The position numbers and the translations under genes are program-made. Under the pieces are notes generated by a model, which was not told the DNA's origin, did not search any database, and saw only the letters and a list, made by a program, of their open reading frames with translations. A stretch of DNA of 64,000 nt from Myroides sp. NP-2 (lineage in GTDB: Bacteria > Bacteroidota > Bacteroidia > Flavobacteriales > Flavobacteriaceae): contig NZ_JACHTD010000002.1 in the NCBI RefSeq assembly GCF_014145665.1, positions 62,001 through 126,000 on the forward strand. Reading direction: 5' to 3'. Positions 18,137 to 27,112 of this stretch are shown here, in pieces. Position 1 is the stretch's first letter. Every line of letters begins with the position of its first letter.

Positions 18137-18156
18137 CTAATAATTTATACGAAACT

Positions 18157-19227
18157 ATGAGCCATAAAGAAGAAAATGTTAGGGTAGGAATATCAATAGG
18201 CGATTTAAATGGTATTGGCCCCGAAGTTATCCTTAAATGTTTCGAAGACAATAGAATGCTAGAGCTTTGTACTCCCGTTATCTTTGGTAGTTCAAAACCC
18301 TTATCATATATCAAAAAGAACATCAATAGCAATGTGAATTTTCAGGGCATTGACAGTTTAGACCAAACCGTTCCAGGTAAGCTGAACGTATTAAATTTGT
18401 GGAAGGAAAACGTAAACATCAATTTTGGTGTGAACGATCCTGTGGTCGGTGATTATGCAATTAAATCTTTTGTTGCCGCTACAGAAGCGTTAAAAAACGG
18501 AACGATTGACTTGCTTGTTACGGCTCCCATCAACAAATACAACAGCCAATCGGAGGAGTTTAAACATCCAGGACACACCAATTACCTCAATGAGCAATTG
18601 GAGGGTCATGCTTTAATGCTTTTAGTGAGCGACAATCTAAAAGTTGGATTGTTAACCGATCACCTTCCTTTACAAGACGTTGCACAAGCGATTACAGCGG
18701 AACGCATCATCGAAAAAGTAAAAACGGTACGAGAAGCTTTAATAACCGATTTCAACATTTTCAATCCGCGCATTGCAGTTTTGGGGCTTAATCCACATGC
18801 AGGAGACGAAGGTGTCATTGGTGTAGAAGAACAAGAAATCATGAAACCAACCTTAACAAAACTAGCAGAGGAAGGCATCCTAGTATCAGGACCCTTTCCA
18901 GCGGACGGATTTTTTGGTTCGCAACTATACAACAGCTTTGACGCTGTCATTGCCTGTTATCACGACCAAGGATTGGCTCCTTTCAAAGCGTTGTCATTTA
19001 GCAAAGGGGTGAATTACACCGCAGGTTTAAACAAGATTAGAACCTCTCCAGACCACGGAACGGCTTATGACATCGCAGGAAAAAACCTAGCTGATCCTAC
19101 TTCTTTTCGCGAGGCGTTGTATCTAGCCCTCGATGTTTTCAGAAACCGAAACCGAAATATCGAAGCTAAGAGCAATCCTTTAATGCCCCAAGAAAAAGAA
19201 AATAATACAAAAAAATTTGATAATTAG
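18157..19227 (+). CDS. pdxA: 4-hydroxythreonine-4-phosphate dehydrogenase PdxA
   Basis: NAD-dependent enzyme of DXP-dependent pyridoxal phosphate synthesis. From the ATG at 18157 the protein has 356 residues. Conserved segments: GISIGDLNGIGPEVILK at the N-terminus, TAPINKYN, the metal-ligand region GHTNYLNEQL, LGLNPHAGDEGVIG, and the C-terminal CYHDQGLAPFKALSFSKGVNYTAGL with RTSPDHGTAYDIAGK. The frame is open 126 bases further upstream, but that part overlaps ribE and the promoter, so it was excluded. The next gene has its own promoter 22 bases later. Confidence 0.94.
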   Translation: MSHKEENVRVGISIGDLNGIGPEVILKCFEDNRMLELCTPVIFGSSKPLSYIKKNINSNVNFQGIDSLDQTVPGKLNVLNLWKENVNINFGVNDPVVGDYAIKSFVAATEALKNGTIDLLVTAPINKYNSQSEEFKHPGHTNYLNEQLEGHALMLLVSDNLKVGLLTDHLPLQDVAQAITAERIIEKVKTVREALITDFNIFNPRIAVLGLNPHAGDEGVIGVEEQEIMKPTLTKLAEEGILVSGPFPADGFFGSQLYNSFDAVIACYHDQGLAPFKALSFSKGVNYTAGLNKIRTSPDHGTAYDIAGKNLADPTSFREALYLALDVFRNRNRNIEAKSNPLMPQEKENNTKKFDN

Positions 19228-19228
19228 C

Positions 19229-19256
19229 TTGTAATAATAATAATTTTTTATCTTTG
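19229..19256 (+). promoter_or_regulatory. Promoter for DUF177-rpmF
   Basis: TTG (19229-19231), 17-base spacer, TATCTTTG (19249-19256): a close match to the flavobacterial TTG-N17-23-TAnnTTTG promoter. Predicted start near 19263. Confidence 0.65.
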
Positions 19257-19277
19257 CACGCTCAAATCATGTATTTG

Positions 19278-19853
19278 ATGAATACCGAAAAAACATATTC
19301 GATATCCTTTATTGGATTGAAAAATGGAGAACATACTTTTGAATATCAAGTAGATAGTAATTTTTTTAAACATTACAATTACGATGATTTCAACAGTATA
19401 CAAGCAAATATTAGCGTTCTTTTAAATAAAAAAGCTACCCTTTTAGAGATTAATTTGAAAGCAAAAGGGATTGCAAATGTACCTTGTGATGTTACAAATG
19501 AAGACTTTGATCTTCCAATTGAGAATGAATTTAACCTCATTGTCAAGTTTGGAGAGGAATTCAACAACGATCACGATGAAGTACTAATTGTACCATTTAA
19601 TGAGTATGAGGTTAATCTTACTCAGTATATATACGAATTAGTAGCCCTTGCAATTCCAGTAAAGCGAGTTAGTCCTGAAGCAGCAGAAGACGAATTTGAC
19701 GAAGATGAATTCGATTTTTTATTTGACAGTGACGAGGAAGACGAAGACATTGACCTAGAAGATTCACAAGCGGAGTCCGCCGATGAAGATTCAGAAAATG
19801 AAGATATAGACCCTAGATGGGAAAAATTAAAAAAACTATTAACGGATAAATAA
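19278..19853 (+). CDS. DUF177 (YceD-like) protein
   Basis: A 191-residue protein with the DUF177/YceD layout: an N-terminal beta region (YSISFIGLKNGEHTFEYQVD), a central CDVTNEDFDLPIENEFNLIVKFG segment and a very acidic C-terminal half (EDEFDEDEFDFLFDSDEEDEDID). It always neighbours rpmF in many bacteria, where it is linked to 23S rRNA/L32 synthesis. The ATG at 19278 gives the usual start; the ATG at 19269 is possible, while the TTG at 19254 is inside the promoter. The C-terminus WEKLKKLLTDK is typical of the flavobacterial form. Confidence 0.85.
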   Translation: MNTEKTYSISFIGLKNGEHTFEYQVDSNFFKHYNYDDFNSIQANISVLLNKKATLLEINLKAKGIANVPCDVTNEDFDLPIENEFNLIVKFGEEFNNDHDEVLIVPFNEYEVNLTQYIYELVALAIPVKRVSPEAAEDEFDEDEFDFLFDSDEEDEDIDLEDSQAESADEDSENEDIDPRWEKLKKLLTDK

Positions 19854-19862
19854 TATAGTAAA

Positions 19863-20060
19863 ATGGCACATCCTAAGAGAAAGACCTCGAAAACAAGAAG
19901 AGATAAAAGAAGAACACACTACAAAGCTGTAGCTCCAACTATCGCTACTTGTCCTGTTACTGGTGAAGCTCACTTATTCCACAGAGCTTACTGGCACGAA
20001 GGAAAACTTTACTACAGAGGACAAGTTGTAATTGATAAAACAACAGCAGTAGAAGCATAA
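19863..20060 (+). CDS. rpmF: 50S ribosomal protein L32
   Basis: A 65-residue basic protein with the L32 signature at the N-terminus ([20 protein letters not shown]) and [22 protein letters not shown] following. The CxxC zinc pair of some L32 proteins is reduced to one Cys here. It is cotranscribed with DUF177 (9-base gap) and followed by a strong terminator. Confidence 0.97.
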   Translation: MAHPKRKTSKTRRDKRRTHYKAVAPTIATCPVTGEAHLFHRAYWHEGKLYYRGQVVIDKTTAVEA

Positions 20061-20081
20061 GCTTTTCAAAAAACACAATAA

Positions 20082-20111
20082 ACTCTCACAGTGTGTGAGA
20101 GTTTTTTTTTG
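20082..20111 (+). terminator. Terminator after rpmF
   Basis: AACTCTCACA (20082-20091) and TGTGAGAGTT (20095-20104) with a three-base loop and a run of nine T ending at 20111. Confidence 0.9.
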
Positions 20112-20222
20112 TTGAAATTTACTGAGACAACGAGTTTTAAGACTTAAAAAAGCTCCAATTCGTTTTTTTTTTGTAATTTTCGCTTCTTTTTGGAATGTTT
20201 TTATAAAGTAAAGCAACACCAT

Positions 20223-21218
20223 ATGACAAAAATACATGCAGCCATTACTGCAGTTGGTTGTTATTTGCCTGAGACAAAGTTGACCAACGCGGATTTAGAA
20301 AAAATGGTTGAAACCAACGACGAGTGGATTACCTCTCGAACAGGAATTAAAGAACGACGAATTCTTAAAGAACCTGGTAAAGGAACTTCCCACATGGCTA
20401 TTAAAGCTGCGGAAGACTTAATTAAAAAATCGGGAATAGATCCAAAAGAGATAGACCTAGTTCTATTGTCAACAGCAACCCCTGATATGCCTGTAGCAAT
20501 TACAGGTGTATACGTAGCTACTCAAATTGGCGCAACCAATGCATTTGCCTTTGATCTACAAGCTGCTTGTTCAAGCTTCTTATATGGGATGTCTGTTGCC
20601 TCTGCTTATATTGAATCTGGTAAATACAAGAAAGTATTGTTAATTGGATCGGACAAAATGTCTTCGATCATTGACTACACCGATCGCGCAACGTGTATCA
20701 TCTTTGGAGATGCTGCCGGAGCCGTACTATTTGAACCCAATACCGAAGGTTACGGAATTATGGATGAATACCTAAGAAGTGACGGAATCGGAAGAGAATA
20801 TTTAAAAATTGATGCTGGTGGTTCTATTTTACCAGCAAGCGCCGAAACAGTTGCCAACAGACAACACTATGTGTTCCAAGATGGAAAAACTGTTTTCAAA
20901 TACGCCGTATCAAACATGGCTGATGTGAGTGAGAAAATCATGCAACGCAACAATCTGACGCATAGCGATATCAATTGGTTAGCGGCACATCAAGCAAACA
21001 AACGCATTATCGATGCTACTGCACATCGCATGGGCTTAGACGACTCTAAAGTCTTACTCAACATTGAGCGATACGGGAATACAACCTCTGCTACTTTACC
21101 CCTATTACTGTGTGATTACGAAAGCCAATTGAAAAAAGGTGATAATATCATTTTAGCTACATTTGGTGGAGGATTCACTTGGGGATCAATATACCTAAAG
21201 TGGGCTTACAATAGTTAA
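20223..21218 (+). CDS. fabH: 3-oxoacyl-ACP synthase III (FabH)
   Basis: Starts fatty-acid synthesis by condensing an acyl-CoA with malonyl-ACP. From the ATG at 20223 the protein has 331 residues. The catalytic triad is visible: Cys in LQAACSSFLYGM, His in LAAHQANKRIID and Asn in ERYGNTTSATLPL. Other family segments are TNDEWITSRTGIKERRI and ATFGGGFTWGSIYLKW. An extension to 20190 lacks homology and was not used. It is followed by accB and accC, so acetyl-CoA carboxylation and initiation genes are grouped. No plsX lies between rpmF and fabH, unlike in E. coli. Confidence 0.95.
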   Translation: MTKIHAAITAVGCYLPETKLTNADLEKMVETNDEWITSRTGIKERRILKEPGKGTSHMAIKAAEDLIKKSGIDPKEIDLVLLSTATPDMPVAITGVYVATQIGATNAFAFDLQAACSSFLYGMSVASAYIESGKYKKVLLIGSDKMSSIIDYTDRATCIIFGDAAGAVLFEPNTEGYGIMDEYLRSDGIGREYLKIDAGGSILPASAETVANRQHYVFQDGKTVFKYAVSNMADVSEKIMQRNNLTHSDINWLAAHQANKRIIDATAHRMGLDDSKVLLNIERYGNTTSATLPLLLCDYESQLKKGDNIILATFGGGFTWGSIYLKWAYNS

Positions 21219-21253
21219 TTAATTTAGAAAAAACAACTAACCAATACATTAGT

Positions 21254-21733
21254 ATGGACATTAAAGAAATTCAAAACCTAATCAAATTCGTAGCGAAATC
21301 AGGAGCTACAGAAGTAAAATTAGAAATGGATGATTTTAAAATCACCATCAAAACAACAGAAACAGGAAGCACTGAAACAACGTATATCCAACAAGTTCCA
21401 GTAGCGCAATCAATGCCACAAGCGCCTGCAGCAGCAGCTCCAGTTGCGACTGAAGCTCCAGCAGCGGCAGCTCCAGCAGGAGATGATGCAAAATACATTA
21501 CTGTAAAATCGCCAATTATTGGAACATTCTACAGAAAACCTGCACCAGACAAAGCTCCTTTCGCAGAAGTAGGAACAGTAATCAAACCTGGAGATGTAGT
21601 TTGTGTTATTGAGGCAATGAAGTTATTCAACGAAATCGAATCTGAAGTTTCAGGTAAAATCGTAAAAATCTTAGTTGACGATTCGTCACCTGTTGAGTTT
21701 GATCAACCTTTATTCTTAGTTGACCCATCTTAA
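21254..21733 (+). CDS. accB: Acetyl-CoA carboxylase biotin carboxyl carrier protein
   Basis: A 159-residue BCCP. The N-terminal domain (IKEIQNLIKFVAKSGATEVKLEMDDFKI) is joined by an Ala/Pro-rich hinge (about residues 53-75) to the C-terminal biotinyl domain starting ITVKSPIIGTFYRKPAP. The biotin-accepting Lys is in CVIEAMKLFNEIE. It is 35 bases after fabH and 66 bases before accC, in one likely operon. Confidence 0.96.
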   Translation: MDIKEIQNLIKFVAKSGATEVKLEMDDFKITIKTTETGSTETTYIQQVPVAQSMPQAPAAAAPVATEAPAAAAPAGDDAKYITVKSPIIGTFYRKPAPDKAPFAEVGTVIKPGDVVCVIEAMKLFNEIESEVSGKIVKILVDDSSPVEFDQPLFLVDPS

Positions 21734-21799
21734 GAAATTAGACAACCCTTCTCTGCTTGCAAAGAAGAAAAGTACAATTACAATTTAAAATTTCAGAAG

Positions 21800-23152
21800 A
21801 TGTTTAAAAAAATATTAGTAGCTAATAGAGGTGAAATTGCTTTACGCATCATTAGAACGTGTAAAGAAATGGGGATTAAAACTGTAGCTGTTTACTCAAC
21901 TGCAGATGCGGACAGCCTTCACGTACGCTTCGCTGACGAAGCGGTATGTATTGGTCCTGCACCCTCAAACCTATCGTATTTAAAAATTTCCAACATTATC
22001 GCTGCAGCTGAAATCACAAATGCTGATGCGATTCACCCTGGATATGGTTTCTTAGCTGAAAATGCCAAATTTTCTAAAATCTGTCAAGAGCACGGAGTAA
22101 AATTCATCGGTGCATCTCCAGAGATGATTGAAAAAATGGGAGATAAAGCAACAGCTAAAGAAACAATGAAGTTAGCTGGAGTACCAACGGTTCCAGGTTC
22201 TGATGGTTTGTTAGAATCATTAGATCACGCAAAAAAAACAGCCAAAGCTATTGGCTACCCTGTCATGATGAAAGCAACAGCTGGAGGTGGCGGTAAAGGA
22301 ATGCGTGAAATCTTCAAAGAAGAAGAAATCGAAAGAGCGTGGGAAAGTGCACGTCAAGAAGCTGCTGCTGCCTTTGGAAACGACGGTATGTACATGGAAA
22401 AACTAATTGTTGATCCACGTCACATCGAAATCCAAGTAGTTGGAGATTCGTATGGAAAAGCATGTCACTTATCTGAAAGAGATTGTTCTATTCAAAGACG
22501 TCACCAAAAGCTTACCGAAGAAACACCTTCTCCATTCATGACTGATGAATTGAGAGATAAAATGGGATTAGCAGCAGTAAAAGCAGCAGAATTCATCAAA
22601 TACGAAGGAGCAGGAACGATTGAGTTCTTAGTGGACAAAGATCGCAACTTCTACTTCATGGAAATGAATACTCGTATCCAAGTAGAACACCCTATCACTG
22701 AACAAGTAATTGATTACGATTTAATTCGCGAACAAATCTTAGTAGCGGCTGGTGTGCCTATCTCTGGTAAAAACTATACACCAAAACTACACTCTATCGA
22801 ATGTCGTATCAACGCTGAAGACCCATTCAATGACTTCAGACCTTCTCCAGGAAAAATCACAACGTTGCATGCACCAGGAGGACATGGTGTGCGTTTAGAT
22901 ACGCACGTTTACTCTGGATACTCTATCCCGCCTAACTACGATTCAATGATTGCTAAGTTGATCACAACCGCTCAAACAAGAGAAGAAGCAATCAACAAAA
23001 TGAAACGCGCATTAGACGAGTTTGTTATCGAAGGAATTAAAACAACAATTCCATTCCACAGACAATTGATGGATGATCCAAACTACAGAGCAGGAAACTA
23101 TACCACTGCTTTCATGGAATCATTCCAGATGAAACCATTAGAAGAAGAATAA
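21800..23152 (+). CDS. accC: Acetyl-CoA carboxylase, biotin carboxylase subunit
   Basis: ATP-grasp enzyme that carboxylates BCCP biotin. The 450-residue product has the biotin carboxylase N-domain ([22 protein letters not shown]), ATP-grasp glycine loop ([15 protein letters not shown]), [12 protein letters not shown], the [12 protein letters not shown] segment, and the catalytic [17 protein letters not shown]. Closing residues of the C-domain (RVNAEDP-type [19 protein letters not shown]) are intact. It is the last gene of fabH-accB-accC, followed by a perfect terminator. Confidence 0.97.
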   Translation: MFKKILVANRGEIALRIIRTCKEMGIKTVAVYSTADADSLHVRFADEAVCIGPAPSNLSYLKISNIIAAAEITNADAIHPGYGFLAENAKFSKICQEHGVKFIGASPEMIEKMGDKATAKETMKLAGVPTVPGSDGLLESLDHAKKTAKAIGYPVMMKATAGGGGKGMREIFKEEEIERAWESARQEAAAAFGNDGMYMEKLIVDPRHIEIQVVGDSYGKACHLSERDCSIQRRHQKLTEETPSPFMTDELRDKMGLAAVKAAEFIKYEGAGTIEFLVDKDRNFYFMEMNTRIQVEHPITEQVIDYDLIREQILVAAGVPISGKNYTPKLHSIECRINAEDPFNDFRPSPGKITTLHAPGGHGVRLDTHVYSGYSIPPNYDSMIAKLITTAQTREEAINKMKRALDEFVIEGIKTTIPFHRQLMDDPNYRAGNYTTAFMESFQMKPLEEE

Positions 23153-23173
23153 TATTTTTTATTTATCTATAGC

Positions 23174-23203
23174 AAAGGCCACCTGATATCAGGTGGCCTT
23201 TTT
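23174..23203 (+). terminator. Terminator after accC
   Basis: A 28-base perfect palindrome (14-bp arms from AAAGGCCACCTGAT) followed by T residues to 23203. Confidence 0.88.
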
Positions 23204-23328
23204 GTATTACACCATTCAAATTAACACTTGTTATTGCTTCAATCATTCACACATATTTAACCTTGTTTTTGCATTTATATCACCAATACATTACATTGTA
23301 GGATATATCAACCTTAATCCCCTTTATT

Positions 23329-23706
23329 ATGCAAAAACTATTTTTAATTCTACTTTTCCTATTAATGGGAATTTTTAGTTCTGCTTGGGCACAAACACAG
23401 AGCTACAATATGACAGGAAATCCTACAACCGCAACAACGAGAATGAACGATGCTAATGGAAAAGAAATAATTATAACAACTATCCTGTGCGATCGATCAA
23501 CAACCACAAACTGCTTTGATCTAGTTTGCGAATCTGAATTCCTTCCATCATCTAGTGAGAAATCTTTTGATTTAAATCTAGACAGCAAGGGAACCTTAAC
23601 CTACTATCAAGGAGAAACAAAGATTGTAACCTCAGGATTAATCAAACGATTCAAAGGAGATTTTTTCCAGAAATCCTCTTCCTTTGCAATTGAAATGATA
23701 AAGTAA
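23329..23706 (+). CDS. Small secreted protein of unknown function
   Basis: A 125-residue protein with a clear signal peptide (MQKLFLILLFLLMGIFSSAWAQ). The mature part is Thr/Ser-rich and holds three Cys (in TTILCDRS, TTNCFDLVC), so a disulfide is possible. No family was recognised. It lies 78 bases before another secreted unknown, in the same direction; the two may be transcribed together. Confidence 0.6.
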   Translation: MQKLFLILLFLLMGIFSSAWAQTQSYNMTGNPTTATTRMNDANGKEIIITTILCDRSTTTNCFDLVCESEFLPSSSEKSFDLNLDSKGTLTYYQGETKIVTSGLIKRFKGDFFQKSSSFAIEMIK

Positions 23707-23784
23707 AAGTCTGCTAAACAGTTAAAATGAACGGCTTATGAAACAAAAGCCATACATGACTATCCATTCTAAACTTTTACTATC

Positions 23785-25074
23785 ATGAAAAACCTATTCC
23801 TTTATAGCCTACTCTTTCTTTTCCCTTATTATTTATGTGCTCAGGACTATGCAGCGATTGATCAATACCTTCAGGCCCATCTTGATTTAAAAGGTCAAGC
23901 AGCGGAAGGAGAAGACGAAAGTCTCACTTTATTACTCACTGTCAACGATTGCAACAATTGCATCCCCCTCCTCTACAGCTATCTCAAAGACATACCAACA
24001 AACAAACCTTATGCGGTTAACATCGTTACGGACAATATCGCGTATGCAAAAAAAGCATTGGGTGATTTAGCAACATTAAATTACCACATATATTACGACG
24101 CTAGTGTTTTTACTAAATTCTTAGCCGGTCGTTCAGGCATATACTTCAAAGACCTGAATGCTGCCATTTTCGGAGACAGGCAAGACATACAAATAAAACT
24201 CAAAAACGCAGAAGATCGACAAGCTTTTTTTAGGGATCAGAACAAAAAAGCACAAGTCCTCCTACACGATTCATTAATGAGCAACATTCCGTTTATTGCA
24301 TCAACCGCTTTGCCCAACAATCAACTTTTGGTCTTTGACAACAAAATGGACCTTGGCCTGTTCTTAGACATAAAGGAGCACACAGATTCACTCTCCGTTG
24401 CACATAGTAAGTATTATGTCCCGACTTTTACAGACCCCAAAAAGCTCTTTCACTTGCCAGGCGCAACCAAAGGGGATGTATCTTTTGAAGAGATGCAGAA
24501 AATTGTCCATGCTATCCATACCCCAATGATAAAACTATACAGCATTACCTACTGGGATGGACAATACTATGCCACCTTTAGCGTTACCAGAGCCTATAAG
24601 AAAGACGATCAAACCAAGCTCTACTCCACCTATTATGTAGGGACTAAAAAGGCCAAACAACTTGACCCCCAAACCACCCTTGACCCTTCTATTTATGATC
24701 ATTATTACAGCCTACAAGACTTATCTTATGAAGGGAATACATATAGTATGACCGTCTACGCTGGAACGAAACCGCAAATTGTCGAGGACAACAAATTAAA
24801 TTGGAGGTTGCGCATGTCCAACAACCAAGGGGTGAATCAACGCTACTCAGGTGTGGGCACCATCGAACTTCGTGGTGAAACAGCACAACTCATAGCCATT
24901 GATCCTACTTTCGAAGAATTCATCGACCTGAATGTACTGCTAAAATGGAAGAACAAAACCTACTGCCTCAGTAGGCAAATTACAGATGCAGCAACCAACC
25001 AAGGCTATTTATTCCTCAGAGAATTCAATAGTTCCTATATCAACAATTATTTACAAAAAGTAAAAACATTATAA
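23785..25074 (+). CDS. Secreted protein of unknown function with an N-terminal CNNC motif
   Basis: A 429-residue protein with a signal peptide ending near LCAQ. Residues about 48-95 (LTLLLTVNDCNNCIPLLYSYLKDI ... YAVNIVTDNIAYAKKALGDL) resemble a thioredoxin-like start with a C-x2-C motif, but the following sequence does not complete a recognisable thioredoxin. The second half (from about residue 210) is beta-rich and may be a propeller or sheet domain. No family is named here. A weak hairpin with GTAGGGT arms follows its stop at 25079-25098. Confidence 0.6.
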   Translation: MKNLFLYSLLFLFPYYLCAQDYAAIDQYLQAHLDLKGQAAEGEDESLTLLLTVNDCNNCIPLLYSYLKDIPTNKPYAVNIVTDNIAYAKKALGDLATLNYHIYYDASVFTKFLAGRSGIYFKDLNAAIFGDRQDIQIKLKNAEDRQAFFRDQNKKAQVLLHDSLMSNIPFIASTALPNNQLLVFDNKMDLGLFLDIKEHTDSLSVAHSKYYVPTFTDPKKLFHLPGATKGDVSFEEMQKIVHAIHTPMIKLYSITYWDGQYYATFSVTRAYKKDDQTKLYSTYYVGTKKAKQLDPQTTLDPSIYDHYYSLQDLSYEGNTYSMTVYAGTKPQIVEDNKLNWRLRMSNNQGVNQRYSGVGTIELRGETAQLIAIDPTFEEFIDLNVLLKWKNKTYCLSRQITDAATNQGYLFLREFNSSYINNYLQKVKTL

Positions 25075-25186
25075 AAACACCCTACAATTAAGTAGGGTTG
25101 TCCCCATAAAAAATAAAAAAAAACCAAGTGAGAATAATTTTTAGTAAAAAATTCAAATTCAATCCCTTTAGCCACTAAAAAAACTA

Positions 25187-25194
25187 TATATTTG
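25187..25194 (+). promoter_or_regulatory. Promoter -7 box for the cold-shock gene
   Basis: TATATTTG, a perfect TAnnTTTG, 27 bases before the ATG at 25222. The leader would be about 20 bases, with no long cold-shock type 5' UTR. Confidence 0.5.
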
Positions 25195-25221
25195 GAGTTC
25201 TAATATTTTTATTTTTTTAAA

Positions 25222-25422
25222 ATGCACACAGGCGTAATTAAATTCTTCAACGAAGACAAAGGATTTGGTTTCATTACAAATGAAGCTACTAAACAAGACA
25301 TCTTTGTTCACATCACTGGTTTAAAAACAAAGAACGTAGAACAAGGTAACCGCGTTTCTTACGAAGAGGAACAAGGTAAAAAAGGGCTTATTGCCACTAA
25401 TGTACAAGTGATAGAAGATTAA
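25222..25422 (+). CDS. Cold-shock domain protein (CspA family)
   Basis: A 66-residue single-stranded nucleic-acid-binding protein of normal length. RNP1 is KGFGFI and RNP2 is DIFVHI; the protein starts HTGVIKFFNEDKGFGFIT and ends VIED. It is likely an RNA chaperone; cold induction cannot be judged. It is monocistronic with its own promoter and terminator. Confidence 0.93.
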   Translation: MHTGVIKFFNEDKGFGFITNEATKQDIFVHITGLKTKNVEQGNRVSYEEEQGKKGLIATNVQVIED

Positions 25423-25450
25423 GAAAATATATATAATTTTCCGTTACAGT

Positions 25451-25475
25451 AAAGCTACCTAACTCGCGTTAGGTA
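25451..25475 (+). terminator. Terminator after the cold-shock gene
   Basis: AAAGCTACCTAAC and GTTAGGTAGCTTT arms with loop TCGC, followed by T residues to about 25484. Confidence 0.88.
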
Positions 25476-25569
25476 GCTTTTTTTATGCGCTAACATACTA
25501 TTTATAATTAATCTAAATACATATTGGGTTATATTAAACATTTAGCCCAACACCAAGAGTTCTAAAGCT

Positions 25570-25599
25570 TTGTTAAGACGATCTAGGGCTCTATATTTG
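25570..25599 (+). promoter_or_regulatory. Promoter of the nuo operon
   Basis: TTG (25570-25572), 19-base spacer, TATATTTG (25592-25599). Predicted transcription start near 25606, which rules out the TTG start codon at 25601 and supports the nuoA ATG at 25631. Confidence 0.65.
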
Positions 25600-25630
25600 T
25601 ATGTTGTATTCTAACATAAAACTTGTACTT

Positions 25631-25996
25631 ATGCAATCAAGTCAACTCGATTTTATACCAATTTTAATGCAAATCGCACTGGCTGCGGGATTTGTAGCAG
25701 TGACGATATGGGTTTCAGGTAAACTAGGCCCTAGAAAAAAATCAAAAATCAAGGATAGTACTTGGGAATGTGGACTAGAATCATTGGGAAGCGCACGTAT
25801 TCCTTTTAACGTAAAATATTTCTTAGTCGCTATTCTCTTTGTTTTATTTGATGTTGAAGTGGTATTCCTTTATCCTTGGGCGATGAACTTTCAAGAATTG
25901 GGATGGGATGGATTTGCTAAAATGGGAATTTTCTTGTTCCTGTTATTAGTTGGACTATTATATGAATTTAAAAAGAAAGGTCTCGAATGGGATTAA
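25631..25996 (+). CDS. nuoA: NADH-quinone oxidoreductase subunit A
   Basis: Complex I membrane subunit at the base of the quinone site. From the ATG at 25631 it has 121 residues and three transmembrane helices; the helix 1-2 loop carries the family motif STWECGLESLGSARIPFNVKYFL, and helix 2 continues ILFVLFDVEVVFLYPWA. The upstream in-frame TTG at 25601 is before the predicted transcription start. First gene of a 14-gene operon running to 38516. Confidence 0.93.
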   Translation: MQSSQLDFIPILMQIALAAGFVAVTIWVSGKLGPRKKSKIKDSTWECGLESLGSARIPFNVKYFLVAILFVLFDVEVVFLYPWAMNFQELGWDGFAKMGIFLFLLLVGLLYEFKKKGLEWD

Positions 25997-26008
25997 AAAA
26001 CTAGGAAG

Positions 26009-26563
26009 ATGAGCGATAAAAAATATAAAACAGTAGAAGCTCCTGAAGGATATGTGGGAGAAGGTTTTTTTGCTACGAAATTAAGTGAAGTAGTTGGTTT
26101 GGCACGTTCTAACTCGATGTGGCCTTTACCTTTTGCAACTTCATGTTGTGGTATTGAATTTATGGCGACGATGGCTGCAACCTACGACATTGCGCGTTTT
26201 GGATCAGAGCGTATGAGTTTCTCTCCTAGACAAGCGGATATGTTGATGGTTATGGGGACAATTTCTAAAAAAATGGCTCCAATCTTACGTCAAGTATACG
26301 AACAAATGGCAGAGCCTAAATGGGTAATTGCCGTTGGTGCTTGTGCCTCTTCGGGAGGAATTTTTGACACGTACTCTGTGCTACAAGGCATCGACAAAGT
26401 GATTCCCGTAGATGTGTACGTACCAGGATGCCCGCCTAGACCGGAGCAAATATTAGATGGTGTGATGCGTTTACACGAAATTGTAAAAGCAGAATCGATC
26501 TACAGACGAGGTACAAAAGAATACGATGAGTTATTAAAATCTTATAACATAGAAAGTAAATAG
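26009..26563 (+). CDS. nuoB: NADH-quinone oxidoreductase subunit B
   Basis: Peripheral-arm subunit holding iron-sulfur cluster N2, the electron donor to quinone. The 184 residues contain the ligands in ATSCCGIEF (tandem Cys), VGACASSGG and [15 protein letters not shown]. Twelve bases after nuoA, two bases before nuoC. Confidence 0.96.
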   Translation: MSDKKYKTVEAPEGYVGEGFFATKLSEVVGLARSNSMWPLPFATSCCGIEFMATMAATYDIARFGSERMSFSPRQADMLMVMGTISKKMAPILRQVYEQMAEPKWVIAVGACASSGGIFDTYSVLQGIDKVIPVDVYVPGCPPRPEQILDGVMRLHEIVKAESIYRRGTKEYDELLKSYNIESK

Positions 26564-26565
26564 AT

Positions 26566-27087
26566 ATGGCATTAGATAATCAAATCATTCAAAAGGCTTT
26601 AATCGACCAATTTGGTTTATCGGTTAAAGAATTTCACGAGCAGCATGAGATGCTTATTTTTGAAGTCGCGCCTGAAACGCTTCACGCCGTTGTTGAGTTT
26701 TTGAAAGAAAATGACCAAATGAATTTCAACTTTCTAACCGATGTTTGTGGGGTTCACTACCCAGATTCAGAAGAAGATCGTCAATTTGCCGTGGTGTATC
26801 ACATGCACAACTGGATGGACAATATTCGAATTCGCTTCAAAACTTTTTTGAGCAGCAAAAATCCAACTGTTGATTCAGTGACTGATTTATTTAAATCAGC
26901 AAACTGGCAAGAAAGGGAAACCTATGATTTTTACGGCATCAAATTCAAGAACCATCCCCAGTTAAAACGCATTTTAAACATGGATGAAATGGAATCTTTC
27001 CCACTGCGCAAAGAATTTCCAATGGAAGATGAAGGAAGAACAGACAAAGACGATCGATTCTTTGGTAGAACGATTCACAATTGTTAA
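26566..27087 (+). CDS. nuoC: NADH-quinone oxidoreductase subunit C
   Basis: A 173-residue peripheral-arm subunit, separate from NuoD (not the fused NuoCD form). Family motif RETYDFYGIKFKNHPQLKRIL and the end PLRKEFPMEDEGRTDKDDRFF are intact. It bridges NuoB/I and NuoD. Confidence 0.94.
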   Translation: MALDNQIIQKALIDQFGLSVKEFHEQHEMLIFEVAPETLHAVVEFLKENDQMNFNFLTDVCGVHYPDSEEDRQFAVVYHMHNWMDNIRIRFKTFLSSKNPTVDSVTDLFKSANWQERETYDFYGIKFKNHPQLKRILNMDEMESFPLRKEFPMEDEGRTDKDDRFFGRTIHNC

Positions 27088-27112
27088 TAACAACTGATAA
27101 AGATTTAGTATT

